Assembly: GCF_002878395.1 (NCBI RefSeq)
Contig: NC_061111.1
Span: 26,776,020 to 26,840,019 of the forward strand
Direction: 5' to 3'
Source of the DNA: Capsicum annuum
Lineage: Eukaryota > Streptophyta > Magnoliopsida > Solanales > Solanaceae
Length of the DNA stretch: 64,000 bases
Below, piece after piece: positions 47,403 to 57,692 of this stretch. Numbering within the stretch: the stretch's first letter is position 1; each line of letters starts with the position of its first letter. The notes below the pieces were generated by a model that worked only from the letters and a program-made list of their open reading frames with translations, ran no database searches and had not been told where the DNA came from. The position numbers were made by a program, and so were the translations under genes.

Positions 47403-47870
47403 TAAAAAAAATATATTATCTTCATGACATCCAAATTTTTTGACTTTTTAATTATATAAATTAATAAAGCAGATTTAAAGGCACAACTGCTCACCTCCAT
47501 TTATTAATGGCATTCTTGATTACTATAAAAAGTTATGATTTAATTAAATTAATAAATATTATGATAGGTCATGACTTTTCAGCTTGAAGCTTAGTTTTAT
47601 AATTATTAAAATAATTAGTTCTTTCCAGCAACCGTTTACTTTTTTACACTGAGTTGCACAACAGATTATATATCTGTTGCATCAGATAAATCATCTATTA
47701 CAATAGATATATCATCCGTTGCAACAAATAGTTCAACTGTTGCATCAGATAATATATCTGTTGCAACATATAATATATATATATATATATATATTTTAAA
47801 AAAATTATCTTCATGACATCCAAATTTTCTGACTTTCTAATTATATAAATTAATAAAAAAGATTTAAAAA

Positions 47871-48607
47871 CAAAAATATTTCTGGTGAGTTTTTTACGGT
47901 TTAAATTGTGTTTATCATTCATTTCCTTATTCTTTTCTGTGAAAAGAAATGACTTAATTAAATCAAGCTGGTGGTGACTTAATCTTTCCGTTTCTTTAAT
48001 AACTATTTTTATTAATTGAGTTATGGCAACAAATTGTATATCTGTTGCATCAGATAACCCATCTGTTTCAACAGATATACTATCTGTTGCTATAAATCGA
48101 CCATCTGTTTAAGGAGCTTTTTTGATTTCTTCTAACTGATTCATAACTCGCAAGAGATGAGGAATTTGATGCATCACAAGCGTTTTTTGTTTTTGTTTGT
48201 TTGTTGAATGTGTTTAGACAAAAGTCACAGTCACAACTATTCATTAACTTTTTTCTTAAAAATCATATCATCATATATATATATATATCTTAATTAAATT
48301 AATCCAATGTTGTGACTTTTTTTAAAATTAAATAATCTTTTTTTTACGATTATAATATCAGTTAGTTCCTTATTATTTATTAACGAACCATTTTTAGGAT
48401 AATTTCTCATCATGACCTCATCCCTAACGCCAACCGCCGACATGTTTTGAATAGGGAATAAATAGAATGATAATTAAATATTGAATAAGAATTAAAAATT
48501 TAAAATCGACCAAACCAAATATATACATGGATTTTTTTGAATCCCTTATAGGTAGATCGGATATAAAAAAGGGAAATACATACGCTAAAAGAAAGAAAAA
48601 ACATAAT
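47871..48607. other. Non-coding, with palindrome-family words
   Basis: 'tatctgttgcatcagataac' and 'atctgtttcaacagatatac' occur at 48030-48085; the rest is AT-rich. No gene. Confidence 0.5.
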
Positions 48608-48790
48608 CTAATTATTATTATTATTATTACTATTATTATTGTAAACCTGACAATTTTCATTCGGCAGCAGCAGGGCCCTCCTCAGCCTTGCTCAAAAGTC
48701 GGCCAAATCCCTCTGGAGTTCATCAAACTGCCTTTGAAATTCCTGCAAGGACTCGATATGAAACTTCTTGTACAAATCTAGATCTGACAT
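48608..48790 (-). pseudogene. Small coiled-coil ORF B, paralogue of ORF A
   Basis: ATG 48790 gives MSDLDLYKKFHIESLQEFQR then QFDELQRDLADF, TGA (48694-48692), ARLRRALLLPNENCQVYNNN, SNNNNN and TAG 48608. Like ORF A it is a Gln/Leu/Arg-rich heptad-like stretch followed by ALLLP and an Asn run encoded by (AAT)n. One in-frame TGA stands where ORF A has sense. The TATA context is about 65 bp upstream. Family unknown; function not assigned. Confidence 0.5.
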
Positions 48791-48846
48791 ATTAGTATTG
48801 TAAGTATAGTAGAATGAACGAGAGTGAGTGAGGAGTCCAGAGGGAC

Positions 48847-48856
48847 CTATTTATAA
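48847..48856 (-). promoter_or_regulatory. TATA-box candidate upstream of small ORF B
   Basis: TTTATAAATAGGTCC on the minus strand, shared with ORF A. Confidence 0.5.
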
Positions 48857-49124
48857 AATGATTGAGAATTGGAAGGGACTGGATTTAGTCAAATAAAAAG
48901 CCACGACTGTTCATATCCCTTAAAAGAAAAAATTACACAAATCCCATATTTAAGACACTATATTACACAATATTCCTTAATATTTTAAAAAATTACATAA
49001 AATCCCAAATTCATATTTACTAGTGATACATATGCTATATGTATCACTACTTAACATATGTATCACAATTCGAAATTCCAGGATAAAATATAATTAGCAA
49101 ACTATCCGGGATTTAATGCAATAT

Positions 49125-50190
49125 TGCTGAAACTATCTGAGATTTATGTGTTGTGTGTGTTACTTAAATAATACTGGTGACTTTATTAATAAGTAAATTA
49201 GAAAAAAAATAGATCTAAATACAACATTTTATCTTTTTGTTGTATTTTTGAAAGATAAAGATTGATAATCTGTTGCAAAATATATTCCACCTGTCAGATA
49301 ACTTACAATATATGGACAATCTGTTGCAACAGATGGATATATCAGTTTGCTTTTCCTTTAGCTGTGGCGTCTATTGCAACTTGCTAGTCATCTGTTTATT
49401 CAATTTCATCGAGAGCAATCTATTTTTCTAAACACTTCTTGGCCAAATTCAATTTTTGCTCTTGGATNNNNNNNNNNNNNNNNNNNNNNNNNNNNNNNNN
49501 NNNNNNNNNNNNNNNNNNNNNNNNNNNNNNNNNNNNNNNNNNNNNNNNNNNNNNNNNNNNNNNNNNNAAAAGCAAACTGATATATCCATCTGTTGCAACA
49601 GATGGATATATCAGTTTGCTTTTCCTTTAGCTGTGGCGTCTATTGCAACTTGCTAGTCATCTGTTTATTCAATTTCATCGAGAGCAATCTATTTTTCTAA
49701 ACACTTCTTGGCCAAATTCAATTTTTGCTCTTGGATTACTTTTCTTTTTTTCTTTGCATCCTTCAACCAAACTAAATTTTTGCTATTGGATTAAGGGCAA
49801 AAATTAAATTTGGAGGCCAGCTTGAAGGATGCAAAGAAAAAAAAGAAGCAGTCCAAGAGCAAAAATTGAGTTTGGCCAAGAAGTGTTTAGAAAAATCTAT
49901 TGCTCTCAATGAAATTGAATAAACAGATGATTAGCAAGTTGCAACAGATGCCACAGCTGATGGAAAAGTAAACTGATACATACATCTGTTGTAATAGATT
50001 GTCCATATGTTGTAAGTTATCTGACAGGTGGAATATATTTTGCAACAGATTACTAATCTGTTTCTTTCAGAAATACAACAAAAAGATAAAATATTGTATT
50101 TAGATATATTTTTTTAATTTATATATTAATAAAGTCACCAGTTTTATTTAAGTAACACACACAACACATAAATCCCGGATAGTTTGCGTC
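49125..50190. repeat. Long inverted repeat (foldback) with arms of about 350-390 bp
   Basis: The left arm (49125-49467) and right arm (about 49810-50190) are reverse complements. Left, 'ttatgtgttgtgtgtgttac' matches right 'gtaacacacacaacacataa'; left, 'gataacttacaatatatgga' matches right 'tccatatgttgtaagttatc'; left, 'aaacacttcttggccaaatt' matches right 'gtttggccaagaagtgttta'. The centre (49750-49830) repeats 'gcatccttcaa' inverted. The stretch 49568-49740 after the N gap is probably an assembly duplicate of the left arm. Confidence 0.85.
49468..49567. other. Assembly gap of 100 N with duplicated flanks
   Basis: The 142 bp before the gap (from 'gatggatatatcagtttgc' at 49331) recur after it at 49601-49735, ending in the same 'ttgctcttggat'. 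The contig on the right starts in a 56-bp perfect palindrome (49568-49623). Confidence 0.97.
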
Positions 50191-50568
50191 AGATGTGGAG
50201 TCTGTTGTGTCAGATATGGAGTCTGATGCAACAGATATGGAGTCTGTTGGAATACATAGCAGCCTTGCTGGTGGTTTGATTTGTTCCATCAGTTGCTTCG
50301 TCTGTTGCAACATCAGCAATATCATAAACTACAAACAACAAATAAAAAACATTAACAACAAAGAAAACAACAACATTTGTTCCAACAACATCATCAACTA
50401 CAAAGAAGCATACATCCTATGTTCCAACACCATCAACAATAAGGGACGGACCCACATGGAGTCCTCCGGGTGCGCGAGCACAGACTGAACTCGTATCGAA
50501 CTTTATATATGTATGTGGAAATAAAGAAAAAAACATATATAATCTAATCAGTGAGTAACCATAGTAAG
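50191..50568. other. Gene-free; palindrome words and (CAACA)n-like DNA
   Basis: 'gatatggagtctgttg' is repeated three times at 50195-50245, followed by 'aacaacaacat'-rich sequence (50330-50440). The 97-aa ORF here (50195-50488) is Asn-rich repeat translation. Confidence 0.5.
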
Positions 50569-50670
50569 AGTTATTTGGTTAGCCTAGTTGTTGTTTATAG
50601 GTTCTTAAGGCTATTTATTTCTTTTGGTCTTAAGTTCAATTCCCACTCAGCACATATTTTTTAAAATTTT
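50569..50670 (+). mobile_element. Short tRNA-derived SINE-like element
   Basis: The A box TAGCCTAGTTG (50580-50590) fits TRGYNNARNNG exactly. The B box AGTTCAATTCC (50633-50643) differs from GGTTCRANNCC at one position. Text 'cccactcagcac' then an A/T-rich tail follows. It could instead be a decayed tRNA gene, but there is no acceptor-stem pairing that I can see. Confidence 0.5.
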
Positions 50671-51344
50671 GGTAACCAACTCTTCTCTTCTTATTCACTT
50701 TATACTTTTTATTTTTTTTCTCCCTTACTCCTTGTGTTGATTGTTAGGACTCCACTATTTTTAAGCTAAGAAGCACCCACTGTCTAAACCACACCACACC
50801 ACAAGTTTCAACAATGCCAAACCCACCAACAACACCACACCACAAGTTCCAACAATTTCAGCCCCACCAACAACATCAATAACAGCATCAACAACAAAGA
50901 AACAAACAAAATACATAAAAAAAATAATACTGCCAACAAAGCTTTTAAACTTCTCTACAGATAACTTTTTTTCGCATCTTATAATAAAAATTCTCGGTAT
51001 GTTTATTCAACAATTAAAAGTTCCTTCAAATTTTTTAAATAAATATGATATGGGAAAATGGTAATTAAATAAACAAAAAGATGTAAATAAAGTTGCAAGA
51101 AGAAGACGAGAATGAAAGAGAAATAGTGAATCATATCATACAATGTCAAAAGGGGGTCAAAACAGTAATTTCAGTTGAGGAATATAAGATATGGATATCG
51201 ATCGGTTTAGATTCGAACAAAAATTTTTGAGAAAGAGGAGAGAAAAAAAAGACCATGATAACCCTAAAGAGGATAGAAAGAAAAAAGATAGAGATTTAGG
51301 GCTGAAGGAGAGGACGGAAGAGATAAGATAATTCTAATTTCTAG
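50671..51344. other. No gene seen
   Basis: Repetitive 'caccacaagtt.caacaat.cca' phrases (50780-50900) and purine-rich DNA at 51210-51330. No coding evidence. Confidence 0.45.
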
Positions 51345-51500
51345 ATGTACTACCCTTAATATCACATGACTAAACAAAGTGTATTTATTCAAATTTATAT
51401 TTACAAAGCATAATTAATAAGGCTAATTTGATAGTAAAATAAACCCCTAATTAATATTTTCTTGATGGGAGTGCCAAGTCAATTTGAAAAGGAAGAAGTA
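51345..51500. repeat. Copy of the Stowaway-family interior without the inner MITE
   Basis: It aligns with 22573-22660 plus 22904-22966 ('tactacccttaatatcacat', 'tttatatttacaaagcataat', 'gggagtgccaagtcaa') and serves as the empty site for 22659-22903. Confidence 0.7.
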
Positions 51501-51699
51501 TTAGGGGTTTCAATATTCATTAATTAATATTCACTAATAATTTGAGGGGCACGAGGAAGAAAATGGGTGACATTGAAAAGACAGGACAAGACTACTCAAT
51601 GAGGTTTTTGAGTTATCCAAGAAACATTTTTTACCGCCTTTAGTAGTACTACTACTTTATCTACTCGGACAGTAGCTTGCTTTAAAATTAAAAGAAAAC

Positions 51700-51980
51700 A
51701 AAAAGATTTTCAAACAGATATATCGTCTGTTGCAACAGATTTAGATATCTGTTTGAGAAATCCCAACAGCTCAGTCATCTGTGACAACAGATGGAAATGT
51801 CATTTGATAACTAAATCAGAAACGTCATCTGTTACAACAGATATCAATATCTGTTTGAAATTTTTCAACACCTCAGTCATCCGTCATAACAGATACAAAT
51901 GTCTATTTGATAATTAAATAAGAAATGTCATCTGTTGCAATAGATATTGTTATCTATTTGAAATTCTCCAATAGCTCAGT
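51700..51980. repeat. Tandem palindrome cluster
   Basis: Three units contain 'atcgtctgttgcaacagat', 'atatctgtttgagaaatccc' and 'aacagctcagtcatctgt', variants about 100 bp apart. Confidence 0.75.
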
Positions 51981-51999
51981 TATTTGTTCAAACGGATTT

Positions 52000-53530
52000 C
52001 ATTGCAATTGATTTAGGATGAACTAGGGATGAAAGAATGAGCTCCTCATTAACGTAATGTTAAGATTAATAATAGTACCTACATCGATCCAGGTGGAATG
52101 AGGGATGAATGAATGAGCACACAGGGTCAATTACAGATCCAATTGAGTCATTGTATTTACATGGTATTAGTATTGCATTTATCCTGACCCGAGTCGTCGA
52201 TTGATCACTCTGAGTTGAAATGTGTTCTCATTAACTTAATAATAAGATTAATAATAGTACCTACATTGATCTAGGTGGAATTAGGGATGGATGAATGAGC
52301 ACAAAGGGTCAACTACAACTTCAATTGAGTTTTTTGGCAATTGCATGATGAGACGGTACTGCATTCCTCTCGATAAGTGTCATCGATTGATCACACTGAG
52401 ACGAACCAATTCTTACTACCTCGTATGTTCAACTAATACCTTAATTGAATAATCTGGGACTAGGGGTGAGTTATCATAGGTCAACTACAACTTTAATTGA
52501 GTCTTTTGGCAAATGCATGATGAGACGGGACTACGTTCTTCCCGACAAGAGTTGTCGATCGAATACTCTGAGCCAAACCAATTCTTACTACCTCATATAT
52601 CCAAATATTAACTTAATTGATTAATCTAGGACTAGGGGTAGGTTCTCATAATGTCAACTATAATAGATGACAACGCCTATTTGATAATTTACAATAGATG
52701 GGTAATCTATTGCAATATATGACTTAATTCATTTGATAATTTACAACAGATGGGTAATCTGTTGCAGCAGATGACCTAACCTGTTTGATAGTTTACAACA
52801 GATGTGTAATATGTTGCAACAGATTACATAATCTGTTTGATTTGATCCACCAGAAAAAACATCTATTGCAACAAGTTGAGCATTTGTTTATATATAATTC
52901 AATTGAGTTCGTATGTTAGACTAATACCTTAATTGAATATGAGTTCTCATAGGGCCAACTACAACTTCAATTGAGTCTTTTGACAACTGCATGATGAAAC
53001 GGTACTGCGTTCCTCTCGACCAGAGTCGGCGATCGATCACTCTGAGCCAAACCGATTCTTACTACCTCATATGTTAGACTAATACCTTAATTGATTAATC
53101 TAGGACTAGGGTACTAATACCTTGATTAAATAATCTGGGACTAGGAGTGAGTTCTCATAGGGTAAACTATCGATTAATTTAGGACTAGGGGTGAGTTCTC
53201 ATAGGGTCAGCCACAATAGATGGCAGCGCCTATTTGATAATTTACAACATATGGATAATCTGTTGCGACATATGAAAATCCATTTGATAATTTACAACAG
53301 ATGGATAATCTGTCACAATAGATGACTTAATCTGTTTGATAATTTACATCAGATTCGTAATCTGTTGTTACCTAATCTGATTGATAATTTACAACAGATG
53401 AGAAGTCTGACGCAATATGTTGAACATTTATTTTTTACAATTTCAATTGAGTTCATATGTTAGACTCCTAAATTGATTAATGTAGGACCAGGGGTGAGTT
53501 TTCACAGGGTCACTTCCTAGAGTACGCGAT
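52000..53530. repeat. Tandem array with 'gatcactctgagccaaacc' units
   Basis: 'cgattgatcactctgag', 'aattcttactacctcatatg', 'attaatctaggactaggggt' and 'gagttctcatagggtcaact' recur about five times between 52000 and 53530, interspersed with blocks of 'gataatttacaacagatggg' palindrome words. No ORF. Confidence 0.85.
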
Positions 53531-54334
53531 CAACTACAACTTCAATTGTTTTTATATGATTATAAAAATTACGCATATATTTTATGATTTTAAAAATAAT
53601 TAAGATCATTTCGGACCAAAATTAACATTTTCAAAACTACTTGTCATTCTTTTCCAAAATACAAATCAACCTATACAAAATGTTTTATCATTTCAAATCT
53701 CGAGGTCTGGCTCTTTCTCTCTCAATCTCACTCAACAATACAGTACATACTACAACTACTCAACAAATTTGCTCAACCCTCCACAATAGATCACTTTTTT
53801 TCTCATTTTCGACCACATAGGTGTTATTTTCAACATCATTCTTGTTTGTATCAGTCGTTTTATTTGTCTTCATAGGCAACAGAGTTCGAGAAGAGCTCTA
53901 TATTTTTTTTTAAAATAAGGGATTTTAAGTTAATGATGAAAAATAAAACTTTTATTTGTATTATCTTCGAGAATGGGTTTACAATTTTGAATTTTGATGG
54001 TAAAATCGTAGGAAGAACTCGAGAAATCCCTAGTTTCCATCGTAGTGTTCTGTTGACTGTCGTGGTATAGTTGGATGGCGTTGGTGGTGGTAGTGGTGGT
54101 GGTGGTTGTGGTGTTTGTGGTCGTTGTGGTGGCACCGGTGGTGGCATTAGTTGGTGATGTTTGTGGTGGTGTCGGTATTCATGGTGTTTGTTTGTTTGTT
54201 GGCATTGGTTGGTGGTGTTTGTGATGGTGGCTGTTGGTGTGTCAGTATTCGTGGTGTTTGTAATGTATTTTTAAATATCTATGCATACATCAACTGTAAT
54301 GTAATTTTTGTTTTTCTTTGTCCGTAAGTAAAAC
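53531..54334. other. Upstream region of the DUF1985-Ulp1 gene, with a GGT-rich stretch
   Basis: Pyrimidine-rich 'ctctttctctctcaatctca' at about 53710 may be a leader. From 54070 to 54260 the plus strand is (ggtggt/gtt)-rich. The Pro-rich minus-strand ORF there (53860-54147) is a product of that simple repeat. Confidence 0.5.
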
Positions 54335-54788
54335 ATGTCTCCCAAACGAAAAGAAAGTGAAAGTGGATCAACGTCTGACCACTACAAAAAAAAGATATAG
54401 TACAGAGAGATTCGGAGGAGCTTTCTGAACAATCTCAGTCAGGAAAAAGTGAAGATGAGGAGAGATATGAAAACAACGTTGAGGGAGGTGGACAAGGGTC
54501 CGTAGATAGTGATGAAGAAAATGAAAGTGAGAAAGAGGAGGAATTGGAGAGTCAGAAAGAGAAAGAGGACAACATTATACGGCTTTCCTTGGGCTTTCAT
54601 GGTAAAATTAATCACTAATTTTACTCATCCATTAATTTATATTGAATATAGTTATTATGATTTTTTTTTGCTTGCTTCCTGTTTACACTTTTTGGGCTTG
54701 GGCATTTGATGCCATTCCTCCCCTCCGAAAGCAGTTAATGGATTACCCGGATGAGGTTTTTCATCCAAGGATGTTTAGGTAGTTGGCT

Positions 54789-54888
54789 NNNNNNNNNNNN
54801 NNNNNNNNNNNNNNNNNNNNNNNNNNNNNNNNNNNNNNNNNNNNNNNNNNNNNNNNNNNNNNNNNNNNNNNNNNNNNNNNNNNNNNNN
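54789..54888. other. Assembly gap of 100 N with duplicated flanks
   Basis: About 140 bp at 54647-54788 (from 'atatagttattatga' to 'ggtagttggct') recur at 54889-55028 with one difference (gtagttgg/gtggttgg). The exon is therefore counted once, on the right. Confidence 0.97.
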
Positions 54889-55106
54889 ATATAGTTATTA
54901 TGATTTTTTTTTGCTTGCTTCCTGTTTACACTTTTTGGGCTTGGGCATTTGATGCCATTCCTCCCCTCCGAAAGCAGTTAATGGATTACCCGGATGAGGT
55001 TTTTCATCCAAGGATGTTTAGGTGGTTGGCTGCAAAGAGCAACACCAATATTAAGGAGGTTGATCTCTTTAACCCTCCGGATGATGCAGTACGTCTTCTT
55101 CAAGTA

Positions 55107-55578
55107 AAATAATTCTACTCAAAGATAATAAAGATATTGAACAGATGTTATATCTGGTGCATGAGATGTTATATTTGATGCACCAAATGGGACATCTGTT
55201 GCGACGGGGTATATCTTGCATCAAATTACCCATCTGTGGCTTTGGTTCTCTGAACCCAACTCCTAAAAGATTAACCATCTACTGTAAATTATGCAACAGA
55301 TGTTTAATCTAATAATATATCGTTTATCTGTTGCAACATACAAATCATCTATTGCATAACAGATTACCCGTCTTGTGCAGCTGTTGCAACAGATGATTGA
55401 TATTTTACATCAGATTATCCATGTGTTGCTCTGTTTCCATGAACCAGACTCAAACAGATTTTAACCATATACTGCAAACTATGTAACAGATGGGTCTTTT
55501 TTTAAAAATGTAGCCCAACTGTGAAAATTATTATATTATATGAGTTAAATGCATCTGTCTTTTTTTTCTTTTTTATAG
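55107..55578 (+). repeat. Intron of the DUF1985-Ulp1 gene, filled with palindrome words
   Basis: The region between GT (55089) and the AG at 55577-55578 holds about ten ATCTGTTGCA/TGCAACAGAT words and a duplicated phrase 'ctgaacccaactc' / 'gaaccagactc'. The second intron (about 56331-56585) is built the same way. Confidence 0.7.
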
Positions 55579-57299
55579 GTTGTTCATCCATGGATCGTGC
55601 CTACTGAGGAGGAGTCGGTGATGACTTCTTATATTACTCTTGGTCATGTTGATACTATTGCAGACCCAACGGTGGAGTTAATAAAGAAGGAATTGGCTGG
55701 AGCAACAGCCATAAGAAGAGCAGTTAGGCAAGGTCAACCTAATGTTGAGGCTCTTCATGACCAACCTTTTACTAAGACAGATTTGGGTGCTTCTTCTGGT
55801 GGAGTTGTTGGTGTTGGTGGAAGGCATGCTGATGCTGCTACCAAAGAATAAATATGTTTTAAAACACCCTTTTTGTCCCTTACACAGGTCCCTCTCACCT
55901 CTCTTCACCCTCGTGTTTTCGTTGCGAATGAAATGAGTTCAAGGACAGATAGGATAAACTTTTACAAAAGTAGAGGCTATCTCTAAAGCTATCGAGGAAT
56001 TCAAATTCAAGAGGTGTGTCATACTATCCAAGAAGGTGAGGGAGCCACACACGCCTATAGCGTTGGTTAGGAGAAAGAAAAGAACAATTAGAGACGTACT
56101 CTCCGCTCGGAAATCAAAAGAAATTGTAATTTCTCCATCTCCAAAAACTATTGAAGTTTAGGGGCCAGTCAAGAAGGTGGACATATATGCAGAACTTGGC
56201 GCCGAAGAAAAGAGGGATCTGTGACAGGCCAAGAATGCCAAGTCAGGTGCACCAGATTACCCCAGGTCTCCCTTTCCCCCCCAAGACTTCCAGACTATGA
56301 CTGATATGCGTATGTCATACGAGGACAAGGCAAGTTTACTTTTCCTAACTTAGCCCTTCTAATCTACCCATACGCAACAGATATCATATTTGTTGCAACA
56401 ACTGGGTATACTGGTGCAACTGGTTATGGTTCTGTTGCAACTTATTATCCATCTGTTGCATAAGTTGCGTTGGATTATTGATTCAGAGAACCCTATGCAA
56501 CAGATGGACCATCCGTTGCATCTTTAAAATTACTAACCTATTTAAAAATTGACTTTTTTAAAAATTGACTTCTTATCTCACAACATGTTGACATAATTCT
56601 CTACCTCATGAGAAAAAGGCAATTAACGTATCAGGAAGCTTATGACACTGCTGATAGGATAATGGACCTCGACTTCTGCAAGAAGCTCAAGGATAGGTAC
56701 GATTAACTCAATGGAGAGGCGTCATCCCTTGGCGTGGGAATTGATTTCCTAGTTCCTACGTTGGTCTTGGATGAAGAAGAAATGTTAAGATATATTAGAG
56801 GGGCAGGACAAATTCACACGGTAAGAGCTGGACCGAGGCAAAAAGGATTCTTGCAGTCATTTGCGTGAACGGCATGCATTATCGGGCTGTTGAAATACTA
56901 CTCGAGGAGGGAAAGATCAATGTTTATGACTCCAACGTACCTCTCGTCTACGATTTTGATCTTTTTCTCCTCGTGGAGCCACTGATGGTGCTGTTTCCCA
57001 TTTTGTTGAGGGAGAGTAAACTAATGAATCATTTGCGAAAGGAAGTGTTGATGAAGAAATCATGGGATTTTGAAGGTCGAAACAGGTGAATGATCTTTCC
57101 AAAAGATGATGCCGCTAAAGCGAGCGGCTTGCACGCTCTTGCACACATCAAATATTTGCTGATCGGCATAGAAATGGTCGAGCCAACGACTTTTCTGTGC
57201 GACAATGCTGTGGAAAACCTACAAGAGGTCCGAGCTTATGGGGTACTAACTAGACGCTTGAAGCCTGTGTATATAGAAGAGCCTGTGAAATAGAAATTT

Positions 57300-57692
57300 T
57301 TAATTTCAAGTCACCCTTCACTTTATTACATGTATATGTAGTGGCAATAATTTTTTTCTGATGAAAGTAGAGTTTTTTATAATGCAATAGATTAGATTGT
57401 CAATTTGTTGCAACAGTGGAAAGACCTGTTTGAATAATCTAATAATCTAATAATCTAAGTCTAATCTGTTGCAACAGTGGGAAGACTTGTTTGATAATTT
57501 CTATGAATAATCTAATAATCTAAGTCTAATTTGTTGCAACAGTGGAAAGACCTGTTTGATAATTTCCACAGATGACCTAAATTTTACAACATATGCCTAA
57601 ATCTTTTTGATATTTTCCAATAGTTACGCTTGAATATCTATGTGCTCGTCGACAACAAACCAGTAGCAAATACACACACCACCATGAAAATT
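57300..57692. repeat. Palindrome cluster between convergent genes
   Basis: Three direct copies of 'ttgttgcaacagtgg.aagac' then 'ctgtttgataatttcc' lie at 57405-57560. A short duplication, 'caacaaaccagtagcaaata' / 'caccaaaccagtagcaata', follows at about 57650 and 57728. Confidence 0.7.

Larger units (their letters stand above)
43880..47870. repeat. Tandem array, about 365-bp unit, three copies (first split by a solo LTR)
   Basis: The units start at about 43889 (resuming at 46652), 46999 and 47482. Each has 'cacaactg.tcacctccattt', 'attcttgattactataaaaa', 'gtcatgacttttcagcttta', a block of ATCTGTTGCA/TCAGATAA words, a (TA)n tract and 'ttatcttcatgacatc'. The second unit contains a 100-N gap in its (TA)n tract. 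Confidence 0.85.
54335..57293 (+). pseudogene. DUF1985 / Ulp1-like C48 protease gene, decayed, catalytic Cys replaced by Ser
   Basis: ATG 54335 starts MSPKRKESESGSTSD, stop TAG 54398. In the next frame an acidic region follows (SEQSQSGKSEDEERYENN... EESEKEEELESQKEKED), fused by an apparent internal deletion to the DUF1985 end LYGFPWAFM (about 54577-54600). Next exon 54939-55088 is AWAFDAIPPLRKQ...VDLFNPPDDA (GT at 55089, but GG where an AG acceptor is expected). Exon 55579 on reads VVHPWIVPTEEESVMTSYI..., frameshifts after DAATKE* (55851), then VEAISKAIEEFKFKR, VRRKKRTI (NLS-like), KKVDIYAELGAEEKRDL*, and PPQDFQTMTDMRMSYEDK. After an intron: RQLTYQEAYDTADRIMDLD, a frameshift, then the protease core KRILAVICVNGMHYRAVEIL, LEEGKINVYDSN, a TGA at 57087 and AAKASGLHALAHIKYLL. 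His and Asp are kept; the Ser codon AGC 57123-57125 stands at the Cys position. Confidence 0.8.

Noticed and set aside
50195..50488. 97-aa Asn-rich ORF
   Set aside because: Built from palindrome words and (CAACA/AAC)n repeats; no conserved motif.
50569..50670. A functional tRNA gene
   Set aside because: A and B boxes are present but no cloverleaf with a paired acceptor stem could be drawn. The A/T-rich tail fits a SINE better.
53860..54147. Proline-rich minus-strand ORF (MPPPVPPQRPQTPQ)
   Set aside because: It is the reverse reading of a GGT-rich simple repeat upstream of a plus-strand gene.
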